DNA from: Promethearchaeota archaeon
GTDB lineage: Archaea; Asgardarchaeota; Lokiarchaeia; Sigyniarchaeales; SOKP01
DNA: 11,210 bases
NCBI GenBank assembly: GCA_030612905.1
Contig: JAUWNA010000031.1
Coordinates: 1-11,210, forward strand
Direction: 5' to 3'
The translations under genes were made by a program, and so were the position numbers. The notes below the pieces were generated by a model. That model did not search any database. It was not told where the DNA came from and saw nothing but the letters and a program-made list of their open reading frames with translations. Below are positions 1-6,145 of this stretch, piece after piece; positions within the stretch are counted from its first letter, which is position 1, and each line of letters opens with the position of its first letter.

Positions 1-166
1 GATCAAATAACTCAAAAATAATAATTTTCTAATATTGTTTCAATTTAAGTTAGGAAAGATATAATACCCCTTTTAATAACAAATTACTATGACATAATAA
101 ATATTCAATACTAAATAATAAAAACTATTAGAACAATATTATACTAAATATTTAGGGTTATGAAAT
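1..166. other. AT-rich intergenic DNA
   Basis: No gene on either strand. It holds several TATA-like strings (TATAATA near 60-66, AATATTATAC near 135-144) and the AGGG ribosome-binding motif at 154-157 for the gene at 167. A promoter is probably present but cannot be placed in such AT-rich sequence. Confidence 0.4.
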
Positions 167-847
167 ATGGAAAATATCCTCTTAGATCAATTCAACAATG
201 TAATATCAACTCAATGGCCTTTTAAACAATTCGAAGAAAATAGCAAACCATTATCTTCACGAGAATTATTTGAATTAGCGTATCATACGAATAATTCCGT
301 TGCAATGCGAAATATTTTTATAAAACACTCTACCTCCGAAAGTAAAGGCGGCTCTCAGGCTATACTGTATTCAAACACTAAGAAATTTATAAAGATCGAA
401 ACTCTTGAGAATTCTTTGAGAATTACAAAATACTTCCCTGAAGGAAGTAGTGGGGATAAGTTAATCATCAATGTTCAGCCTAAACTAAAGAACAGAAAAG
501 AAAAATTTGTAAAGAAAGATAGTTCTATGAAAACTGACATCCTTAAAACTATTCTAGTTGAAAGGAAGCTAGATGAATGCGTAAACTTCGTTATGTTAAA
601 AGATATTAACCGAAAAGTCTATTTTGCCATTGGAGACGCCCGGGAAAGCGCTGCAGTCGTACCTATGTTCATGGAAGCAGAAGGAGCCAGTTTGGTTCAA
701 TTAGCTTTAAATAAGTGGATGAGCACAGTTCAAACTTTCGACCAGGAAAAACCTTTTCCAGATAATTTTGTCGCGGGTTTACTTAAAAATATAATGCAAA
801 TTAAAAAGTGGGTTCTGAACTTAATATCTATTAATTTAGATCAATAA
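167..847 (+). CDS. Hypothetical protein, unrecognised
   Basis: A 226-residue protein that I do not recognise. It has no signal peptide, no convincing membrane segment and no cysteine cluster. Residues 1-60 look helical. Residues 60-110 alternate short strands with charged turns and contain a lysine-rich stretch (about 103-121). Residues 135-200 read as an alpha/beta segment, with strand-like VNFVMLKD and VYFAIGDA followed by an alanine-rich helix. The ATG at 167 has an AGGG ribosome-binding motif at 154-157, about 9 nt upstream, which supports this start. An overlapping ATG at 160 is out of frame. Base composition is slightly less AT-skewed than the neighbours, with several GC-rich codons around 630-680. 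It is separated from the next gene by 140 nt of AT-rich DNA and is probably its own transcript. That the ORF is a gene is fairly sure; its function is unknown. Confidence 0.75.
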   Translation: MENILLDQFNNVISTQWPFKQFEENSKPLSSRELFELAYHTNNSVAMRNIFIKHSTSESKGGSQAILYSNTKKFIKIETLENSLRITKYFPEGSSGDKLIINVQPKLKNRKEKFVKKDSSMKTDILKTILVERKLDECVNFVMLKDINRKVYFAIGDARESAAVVPMFMEAEGASLVQLALNKWMSTVQTFDQEKPFPDNFVAGLLKNIMQIKKWVLNLISINLDQ

Positions 848-987
848 TCTATAGCTCTATAATTAGTAAAACTTGTTTAGTTTATGTAAGTCTTGTTCTT
901 TTTCAAAAAATATAACATTTAAATTATCTTTTTACTAAAATATAATTTATACAATCATAAGTTTTTAGTAGATTGGAGGAATCTTAA

Positions 988-1875
988 ATGGTCTTTATCA
1001 ATTCTGATGGAAAATTTAATGAAAACACTTATTTAATTGATGCCGAGCTGTATAACATGAAAGAAAATCTCGCAATTTATATAATTGAAAATGAAAATAT
1101 GCGAGTAATGATTGATACTCCTTCAGATTTAATGGCTAGGAGATTTGTAAAAAAAATTAAAGAATTCGGATTATTACCCATTCATAAAATAATTTTGACT
1201 CATTCTCATTTTGATCATGTTCAAGGAGTAGGAAAATTAAAAAAATTGATGCAAGAAACTAAAATTGAAGTATTAGCTTCTGAAAGAGCAATAGATAACC
1301 TGAAAAATCCAGATAAATTATATAAAGACTTTGGATACAATGTGAACCCTATAGATAATGTTACTCCATTGAAAGAAGGAGATGTAATTGATGTTAACAG
1401 TTTAAAGCTTGAGATAATTAACTTCTTTGGTCATACTCAGGATTCTATAGCAATATTAGATCGTAAAAACAAAAATATATTTACTGGTGATGCGATAATA
1501 AATACATATGAACATGAAACTTTTAGCCCTACTTTCATGTCTTTTGACTTTAACGAATCTGAACTCCTAAAAACTTTTCAAAAACTAAGAAATCTTAAAG
1601 ACAATTTATGTTCTCTCTCTCTAAGTCATTTCGGAGTATGGAGAGATGAAGATTTCGATTTTGTATTAAATCAAATGGAAGATCTACACTTTAAAACAAA
1701 AAATGCAATTATTGAATGGTACAACGAAAATCCTGACATAGGATATATAACTTCTAAATATCACGAAACTTTTACTCCTAATTCGACAATTCACACTAAA
1801 GAAAATATGCTAGGCTTAGAACTTGTAATTTCTTGGCTTATTAAAGGCTTAAAGATAAGTGGTTTTATTAAATAA
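988..1875 (+). CDS. Metallo-beta-lactamase-fold metallohydrolase
   Basis: A 295-residue MBL-fold hydrolase, probably cytoplasmic with a dinuclear zinc (or Fe/Zn) site. The signature HxHxDH is at residues 72-77 (H72, H74, D76, H77). The remaining ligands are visible in order: H149 in FFGHTQDS, the bridging D168 in FTGD, and H214 in LSLSHFG. The metal site therefore looks complete and the enzyme is probably active. The core is residues 1-220. The helical tail of about 75 residues (220-295) resembles the C-terminal extension of glyoxalase II-like and other MBL hydrolases and may shape the substrate pocket. Known MBL substrates include thioesters, lactones, phosphodiesters and nucleic acids, and the sequence does not decide between them. 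It lacks the beta-CASP nuclease motifs. GGAGG at 975-979 lies 8 nt before the ATG and fixes the start. It is followed by a tRNA gene on the other strand. Confidence 0.9.
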   Translation: MVFINSDGKFNENTYLIDAELYNMKENLAIYIIENENMRVMIDTPSDLMARRFVKKIKEFGLLPIHKIILTHSHFDHVQGVGKLKKLMQETKIEVLASERAIDNLKNPDKLYKDFGYNVNPIDNVTPLKEGDVIDVNSLKLEIINFFGHTQDSIAILDRKNKNIFTGDAIINTYEHETFSPTFMSFDFNESELLKTFQKLRNLKDNLCSLSLSHFGVWRDEDFDFVLNQMEDLHFKTKNAIIEWYNENPDIGYITSKYHETFTPNSTIHTKENMLGLELVISWLIKGLKISGFIK

Positions 1876-1943
1876 TTTGCTCTTGAAATATAGAAAAAAG
1901 GAGAAGAGTGGGCCATCGGGGACTTGAACCCCGGATCTCAGGC

Positions 1944-1991
1944 TTTTACTGATATGGACATTTGAAATTATTTTGTCTGTCCATGGGTCAA
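1944..1991 (-). other. tRNA intron in the anticodon loop
   Basis: A 48-nt insertion at the canonical archaeal position near 37/38 (one base of sliding is possible because of repeated A). It carries its own 7-bp hairpin, ATGGACA/TGTCCAT (plus 1954-1960 with 1978-1984). At the junction, exon TTAT pairs with intron GTAA, then a 3-nt AAT bulge, then TGA/TCA. This is a relaxed bulge-helix-bulge as used by the archaeal tRNA splicing endonuclease. The 3' side is less regular, with an unpaired TC opposite the second bulge. Confidence 0.75.
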
Positions 1992-2004
1992 TTATAAGAC
2001 CTGC

Positions 2005-2073
2005 GCTTGTTGACCAAGCTTCAATTAAGCCTTGTTAACCATTTCAGTAAACAAGATAAATCCTCGTTTAAAA
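2005..2073 (-). other. Second insertion within the tRNA D-arm, boundaries unresolved
   Basis: Between the conserved TAGCTCAG and the anticodon stem lie about 58 more bases than any D-arm needs; the range given encloses the insertion and some D-arm exon bases. It contains a 6-bp hairpin, CTTGTT/AACAAG (plus 2031-2036 with 2050-2055), and two similar stretches, GGTTAACAAGGC and GGTCAACAAGCGC. An extended pairing between AGCTCAGTT and AATTGAAGCT is visible but gives a D-arm that is too long after excision. Noncanonical D-arm introns are known in archaea; the splice sites here were not determined. Confidence 0.5.
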
Positions 2074-2118
2074 CTGAGCTAATGGCCCTGTGCTTAATTT
2101 ATACTCTGTTTTTTGAAA

Positions 2119-2150
2119 TAATTTTTTTATTTTATATATATATTATAAAG
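2119..2150 (-). promoter_or_regulatory. Possible TATA promoter of the minus-strand tRNA
   Basis: An AT-only tract that reads on the minus strand as TTTATAATATATATATAAAAT. An archaeal start about 26 nt downstream would fall near 2100, leaving a short 5' leader before the tRNA. A nearer TATAAA at 2099-2104 would place initiation inside the tRNA and is less likely. The DNA is so AT-rich here that the call is weak. The remaining 2150-2270 stretch shows nothing else I can support. Confidence 0.3.
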
Positions 2151-2271
2151 TCAAAAAGCACAAAATAATAAAAATTTTTTTATTGGTGTACTCTGTTATA
2201 TTTATAATAATTAAAATCAAAAAATAATATTATACATAATATTAAAAAATAAACAAATGGGTGAATAAATC

Positions 2272-2676
2272 ATCGCAGAAATGCTAACAGACCTCTTAAA
2301 CTCAATCTACAAAAGAATTGCCCAACTTGGTCAAGCAATTCAAGGATTGAAAACTTCTTTAGACGGGCTAAATCAAAATATTGAGCAAAAAATATCTAAT
2401 CTAAATGAAAAATTAAAAGAATTTTCAGAGGAAATTGAAGTAACGAAGGGCAAACATATTGAAGTTTTGAAAGATATTGGAGAGAGTACAAAAATTGAAT
2501 TGATGAAAATACAGGAAGGACTAGGATTAGATGCTCTTGAAACGCTCGTGAAAAACCTAGAAGAATTCGGAAAATTGTCTGCTGAAGTGCTTAACCAAGA
2601 TACAGTTAATTTACTTCTTTCTGAAGCAATTAGCTCGGTAAAATCCATGAAAAAAATATCTCAAAATAATGTATAG
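2272..2676 (+). CDS. Small coiled-coil protein A (possible AUC start)
   Basis: The conservative start is the ATG at 2281, giving 131 residues. The neighbouring downstream gene begins MAERLLDD after TTGATAAAAAA. The DNA here reads TGAATAAATC, then ATC GCA GAA, then ATG CTA ACA. The ATC at 2272 thus sits exactly where the neighbour has its ATG, and the GGTG motif at 2259-2262 lies about 9 nt before the ATC but 18 nt before the ATG. A noncanonical AUC start is therefore possible; otherwise translation begins at 2281. The protein is soluble and helical. Residues 10-70 form a heptad-like coiled coil rich in L, I, E and K, and there is a second helical part at 75-125. TSLDG occurs in both proteins. 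No catalytic motif is visible. The pair probably arose by duplication and may form a parallel or mixed coiled coil. Confidence 0.75.
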   Translation: MAEMLTDLLNSIYKRIAQLGQAIQGLKTSLDGLNQNIEQKISNLNEKLKEFSEEIEVTKGKHIEVLKDIGESTKIELMKIQEGLGLDALETLVKNLEEFGKLSAEVLNQDTVNLLLSEAISSVKSMKKISQNNV

Positions 2677-2716
2677 TATAAAAATTGTAGTATAATCGTA
2701 ATGAGTTGATAAAAAA

Positions 2717-3148
2717 ATGGCAGAAAGATTATTGGATGACATGATAGCTAAAATAAATCAGATTACAACTTCACTAGATGGTACAATCGCTCAGATCACT
2801 CAAATGAGCACCTCAATTCAGAATATGTCACAAAAATTTTCTGAAGAAACAATTTCTGTTAACGAGAATATCAGACTTATAGTGGAAGTACTTAAACAAT
2901 TTCGCATGAAATCTAGTGAAAACATGCAAGAGATTTCAGATGATTTTAACGCTAGGATAAAAGAACTATATGAAAAAAAATCAATTGAATCCATCACTGA
3001 AGAAGAAAAGAAAGCTATTGAAATAATAAGACAAGCTGCTAAAGCAGTTTCTAATAATCTCTATTACGCTCAATTATTAAATGTTATTCAATCTATAAGA
3101 GAAGAAACTAATCGGATTATTAGCTTTAAAGAACAGCAAAGCATCTAG
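2717..3148 (+). CDS. Small coiled-coil protein B
   Basis: A 143-residue protein, soluble and almost wholly helical. Residues 5-70 form a coiled coil with polar Q/T/S-rich core positions (INQITTSLDG, IAQITQMSTS), reminiscent of the stalks of signalling or tethering proteins. Residues 75-143 hold a second charged helical hairpin. The start ATG at 2717 is preceded by a weak GAG/TGAT motif. It lies 40 nt after protein A and resembles it in the first residues (A-E-x-L, then TSLDG), so the two look like diverged tandem duplicates. A T-run follows the stop codon at once. I know no function; oligomerisation or scaffolding is an inference from the coiled coil only. Confidence 0.8.
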   Translation: MAERLLDDMIAKINQITTSLDGTIAQITQMSTSIQNMSQKFSEETISVNENIRLIVEVLKQFRMKSSENMQEISDDFNARIKELYEKKSIESITEEEKKAIEIIRQAAKAVSNNLYYAQLLNVIQSIREETNRIISFKEQQSI

Positions 3149-3149
3149 C

Positions 3150-3156
3150 TTTTTTT
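3150..3156 (+). terminator. T7 run after coiled-coil protein B
   Basis: Seven T residues begin one base after the TAG stop at 3146-3148. Archaeal transcription commonly ends at such runs. No stem precedes it. Confidence 0.45.
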
Positions 3157-3206
3157 ATGATAAAACTTTATTTATATCAACAAAGAAAAGAAGGAGTTTA
3201 AATTAA

Positions 3207-4109
3207 ATGCCATCAGGAAGTTTTGTAATATTATTACCTTTGGATGCCGATTATAAAATTTTAGGTTATTATTTTAAAGAAGGAAAATATGATTTTGAGA
3301 TAACAAACGATTTATTTCTACGGCTTAATTTAGATCATTCTAAAGACGAGTACAACTTGTTGAAATTAAAAGAAAATCAAATTTTTTCTTATGTTTATAA
3401 TTTTAAAGGAAAATTAGCTCGAAAGGCTTCTGGGATTATTATTGGATTATTGTTGAATGAAAACGATAAACCTGAGAAATTTAGATCTGCTCTTAAGGAA
3501 GGGGCTGAAGCAATTGAAGTTTTAGGTTTAACTTTTTTAAAAATGAATTCAGAAGAATTTGAACCGCTCTTAAAAGATATTTATTTAGAACACCTTGAAC
3601 CACTAATCGACACCCTAAAACCAGATGCTTTAAAAGATAATGTTATTACCATAACTAAATTTATGTTGAGCGGTGGGAAACAAGAAAGAAAAATTGCTCA
3701 AGAATTATTAAAAAAAATTGAAGACGGAGAACACGAAAAAATCTCGGAGTATTATAATACGGCTAATAATGCCTTGAAGGCTTTAGATTACGAAAAAGCC
3801 ACGAAATTCTTCAAAAAAGCTGCTGAAATTGCTGAAGAATTATATGTTATTGACATCGCTGAATCTTTAAAGGAGAAAGCCACTTTTTCGGAAGATGTTC
3901 CAGATGTATCAAAAGCAAGGGACAAACTTGTTCAAGAAGCAAGAAATTTTCTCAGGAATGAAAATTTTCACTCAGCGTATATTTCTTATAAAAAAGCAAG
4001 CGAACTTTCTAAGAAATTAGTTGATTTTAATAAAGAAGAAGAGTATCGTTTGAAGTCAAAAGCTCTTGAGGCTTTTGCCTCAATTGATGAGGAATATAAA
4101 AAAAAATGA
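3207..4109 (+). CDS. TPR-like protein with unassigned alpha/beta N-terminal domain
   Basis: A 300-residue soluble protein. Residues 1-110 look like a small mixed domain: strands around 5-23 and 50-68, GIIIGLLL at 76-83, and a long helix at 88-107. This order recalls longin or roadblock-like small domains, which are common in Asgard archaea, but I can only suggest that. Residues 115-175 are a helical linker. Two TPR-like helical hairpins follow at about 178-211 (NNALKALDYEKATKFFKKAA) and 238-271 (ARNFLRNENFHSAYISYKKA), both showing the small-large residue spacing and the aromatic/alanine pattern of TPRs. The C-terminus is a charged helix. The likely role is protein-protein interaction. GGAG at 3193-3196 sits 10 nt before the ATG. 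It lies 58 nt after coiled-coil protein B, so the three may be related in function, but the intervening T-run argues for separate transcripts. Confidence 0.8.
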   Translation: MPSGSFVILLPLDADYKILGYYFKEGKYDFEITNDLFLRLNLDHSKDEYNLLKLKENQIFSYVYNFKGKLARKASGIIIGLLLNENDKPEKFRSALKEGAEAIEVLGLTFLKMNSEEFEPLLKDIYLEHLEPLIDTLKPDALKDNVITITKFMLSGGKQERKIAQELLKKIEDGEHEKISEYYNTANNALKALDYEKATKFFKKAAEIAEELYVIDIAESLKEKATFSEDVPDVSKARDKLVQEARNFLRNENFHSAYISYKKASELSKKLVDFNKEEEYRLKSKALEAFASIDEEYKKK

Positions 4110-4149
4110 TTTAATCGTTTTTCAATTCCTTCACTAAAGTTTCTATAAA

Positions 4150-4983
4150 ATGGTAAAATTGGATAAAAAGATTATTGGATTAGTTACAGATTTTGGAGCG
4201 AAGGGGCACCATTATGTAGCTAGTATGAAAGGAGTAATCTTAAAAATTAATCCTAAAGTAAAAATTATTGATATATCTCATAATATCGCTCCATTCTCAA
4301 TTATAGAAACCTCCCATGTTGTTAAAACAACGCATAAATATTATCCTGAAGATACTGTTTTTATCGTTGTAGTCGATCCGGGAGTGGGTAGTTCCCGAAA
4401 GATTGTAGCAATTAAAACCGTTAATAATCAATTTTTTGTCGGGCCTGATAATGGCATATTTAGTAATGTATTTTCTCCAGATGATATTGTTGAATGTGTA
4501 ACTGTTGAAAATCAAGATTATTTTTTTAAACCAATCTCAAAAATATTTCACGGAAGAGATATAATGGCACCAGTCGGAGCGTACATTACTAAAAATGTCT
4601 CATTGAATAATTTTGGTCCCTCTTTTAATCCGTCAAAATTTGTAAAATGCCCACTCAAGTACGAAATTTCTCCTAAAAATAAAAAAATAATTTGTGTTAT
4701 TCAATATATAGACACTTTTGGTAATTTAACAACAAACATATCCTTACAAGAAAATAGAATATTGGAAACTTCAATAGTTTTAGAGCACGGTAAAGAAATT
4801 GTCATGTTATATAAAAATCAAGAATATCGTGGGAAATTTACATCCCATTTTGAAATGGTGCCACCAAAATCAATATTATTCGTAAAAGGCTCATCCGGTT
4901 ATCTCGAAGTTTCAATAAATCTAGGAAACGCAGCTAAAGAATTAGGAATTGAATTGGGAGACGAAATTTTATTTAGTATTTAA
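4150..4983 (+). CDS. SAM hydroxide adenosyltransferase (DUF62 family)
   Basis: A 277-residue member of the SAM hydroxide adenosyltransferase family, which is related to the bacterial fluorinase and chlorinase. Family enzymes use water or hydroxide to split S-adenosylmethionine into adenosine and methionine in the cytoplasm. Key motifs are all present: VTDFG (D14) near the N-terminus, VVVDPGVGSSRK carrying D76 and R83, GPDNG at 98-102, and FHGRD with H134. The D-R-H set with spacings of 7 and 51 residues matches the triad described for archaeal members. The C-terminal beta domain (about 165-277) contains DTFGNLTTNI, also typical. Length is normal. The residues that bind halide in fluorinase cannot be judged without alignment, so water is the default nucleophile. 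The start at 4150 leaves only eight residues before the first strand, as expected. It leads a packed run with the next two genes. Confidence 0.93.
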   Translation: MVKLDKKIIGLVTDFGAKGHHYVASMKGVILKINPKVKIIDISHNIAPFSIIETSHVVKTTHKYYPEDTVFIVVVDPGVGSSRKIVAIKTVNNQFFVGPDNGIFSNVFSPDDIVECVTVENQDYFFKPISKIFHGRDIMAPVGAYITKNVSLNNFGPSFNPSKFVKCPLKYEISPKNKKIICVIQYIDTFGNLTTNISLQENRILETSIVLEHGKEIVMLYKNQEYRGKFTSHFEMVPPKSILFVKGSSGYLEVSINLGNAAKELGIELGDEILFSI

Positions 4984-4997
4984 AAAAGGCTTTGGAT

Positions 4998-6143
4998 ATG
5001 GAAAAAGAAATCTTGGCATGTATCGCGGATAATAATATTAGATTTTTGCACTCAGGACAAATCGCAAAATACATCTTTCCCGTGGAAAGGGAAGAGGCTC
5101 ACAAAAATAAAATTAGTCATTTAATAATACGCCTTTTTGTAGTTTCTATTACTCCTGATAAAAAAATACTCTATCTTGTTCAAAAACGTGTTAAAAATAA
5201 AAAAAGTTTTCCCGAATATTTTACAGACTCAGCTTCGGGGCATGTTGTGTATAAAAGAAATTTAACTCTGAGAGATATTGAAGAGGAAGCAAAGAGAGAG
5301 CTTGAAGAGGAGTTTGGTATACCTCCGATAGCGATTGACAAACTAATATTTTACGATTTAAATACAGAGGAAAATAAGAATACAACTGAAATTGCGTATG
5401 TATTTTTAGGACTAGTTAAAAATAATGTGCAGCTAAAACCCAATCCAAATGAATTACAAATCAGAGAAAGTCGTTTCTATACTCAGTCTGAATTGATAAA
5501 ACTCTTACAGAATGAAAAAACAATTGATTATGCAAAAACGATATGGAAAAAACTACTTAAAATGGACTTAGTTACAAAATTTAAGGTTAACAATAATAAA
5601 ACTAAATTAACGGGTTCGAAAAGAAATACTGCGTTATTTATTGGAAGGTTTCAACCATTACATCACGGTCATATTTATGTGCTCAATAAAATATTTAAAG
5701 GCTACAAAAATATTAAAATAGGAATAGGAAGTTCTCAATTATCTAAAACTAAAACAGATCCCTTTACTAGTGAAGAAAGAGTAAGTTTCATAAATTCTGC
5801 TTTAAAAGAAAGAAATATTAACCCAGATAGATTCGAAATATTTGCTATTCCCGATATTTTTAACGCAAACAAATGGGTGGACCATGTTATTTCAATAGTA
5901 GGCGATTTTGATACGATTTATTCCAATAGTGATTGGGTTCGACAACTTTTTCAAAATAAGGGATTTATTATAGGAGAAAAATTAGAAATTTTTAAGAAAA
6001 AATATAACGCGACAAATGTAAGAAAATTAATAAGCAAAGATAATAGAAATTGGACAGTCTTAGTGCCTAAGGAAGTTGTAAATTTAATAAAAGGTTACAA
6101 TGGTATCCAACGTATAAAATCATTATATGAAAAAGGAGCTTAA
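4998..6143 (+). CDS. nadM: Nudix hydrolase - NMN adenylyltransferase fusion
   Basis: Two enzymes in one chain; residue numbers count from the upstream in-frame TTG at 4992. Residues 40-190 are a Nudix domain: RLFVVSITPDKKILYLVQKR is its first strands, and the box at 82-110 ends REL-E-EE-FGI (R102 E103, E106 E107, G109). The glutamate eight residues before R102 is replaced by R94. Residues 212-380 are an archaeal-type NMN adenylyltransferase: GRFQPLHHGH at 218-227 binds ATP, followed by IGSSQ, DPFTSEER, IPDI..ANKWVDHV, YSNSDWV and the C-terminal NATNVRKLI (339-347) in place of the usual SGTxIR. This domain makes NAD from NMN and ATP. The Nudix half resembles IPP-isomerase-like or ADP-ribose-type hydrolases; its substrate is unknown. 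The ATG at 4998 is preferred because AAGG (4986-4989) lies 8 nt before it. The gene starts 14 nt after the previous stop and ends 2 nt before rtcA. Confidence 0.9.
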   Translation: MEKEILACIADNNIRFLHSGQIAKYIFPVEREEAHKNKISHLIIRLFVVSITPDKKILYLVQKRVKNKKSFPEYFTDSASGHVVYKRNLTLRDIEEEAKRELEEEFGIPPIAIDKLIFYDLNTEENKNTTEIAYVFLGLVKNNVQLKPNPNELQIRESRFYTQSELIKLLQNEKTIDYAKTIWKKLLKMDLVTKFKVNNNKTKLTGSKRNTALFIGRFQPLHHGHIYVLNKIFKGYKNIKIGIGSSQLSKTKTDPFTSEERVSFINSALKERNINPDRFEIFAIPDIFNANKWVDHVISIVGDFDTIYSNSDWVRQLFQNKGFIIGEKLEIFKKKYNATNVRKLISKDNRNWTVLVPKEVVNLIKGYNGIQRIKSLYEKGA

Positions 6144-6145
6144 TT

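Larger units (their letters stand above)
1909..2088 (-). tRNA. tRNA-Ile (anticodon UAU), with two insertions
   Basis: Read on the minus strand, 2088-2082 (GGGCCAT) pairs perfectly with 1916-1910 (ATGGCCC), and the discriminator A is at 1909. The T-arm is a 5-bp CGGGG/CCCCG stem with loop TTCAAGT (1933-1917). The variable loop AGATC is at 1938-1934. The anticodon stem is CAGGT (2003-1999) with GCCTG (1943-1939). With the intron removed the loop reads CTTATAA, giving anticodon UAU at 1996-1994. The GGGCC acceptor with A73 fits archaeal isoleucine tRNAs. Positions 8-15 read TAGCTCAG as expected, but about 58 extra bases separate them from the anticodon stem, so the D-arm holds a second insertion. 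I could not find a clean bulge-helix-bulge for that insertion, so the full mature sequence is unresolved. The tRNA call is strong; the anticodon assignment is moderately strong. Confidence 0.87.

Noticed and set aside
988..1875. beta-CASP type RNase assignment for the MBL protein
   Set aside because: Too short and no beta-CASP motifs; only the core MBL ligands are present.
2010..2080. D-arm made from GCTTGGTCAACAAGC
   Set aside because: Forms a 4-bp stem, but the 7-nt loop lacks A14 and the usual spacing around GG, and it ignores the conserved TAGCTCAG upstream.
2099..2104. TATAAA on the minus strand as the tRNA promoter
   Set aside because: Only about 11-16 nt before the tRNA 5' end, so the archaeal spacing of about 26 nt would start transcription inside the gene.
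2373..2648. 91-residue open frame on the minus strand across coiled-coil gene A
   Set aside because: Serine/phenylalanine-rich translation typical of the antisense of an E/K/L-rich coiled coil; no start signals; the plus frame is better supported by its neighbour's similarity.
4150..4983. Fluorinase or chlorinase
   Set aside because: The D-R-H triad points to the hydroxide-using branch, and no halogenation genes are nearby.
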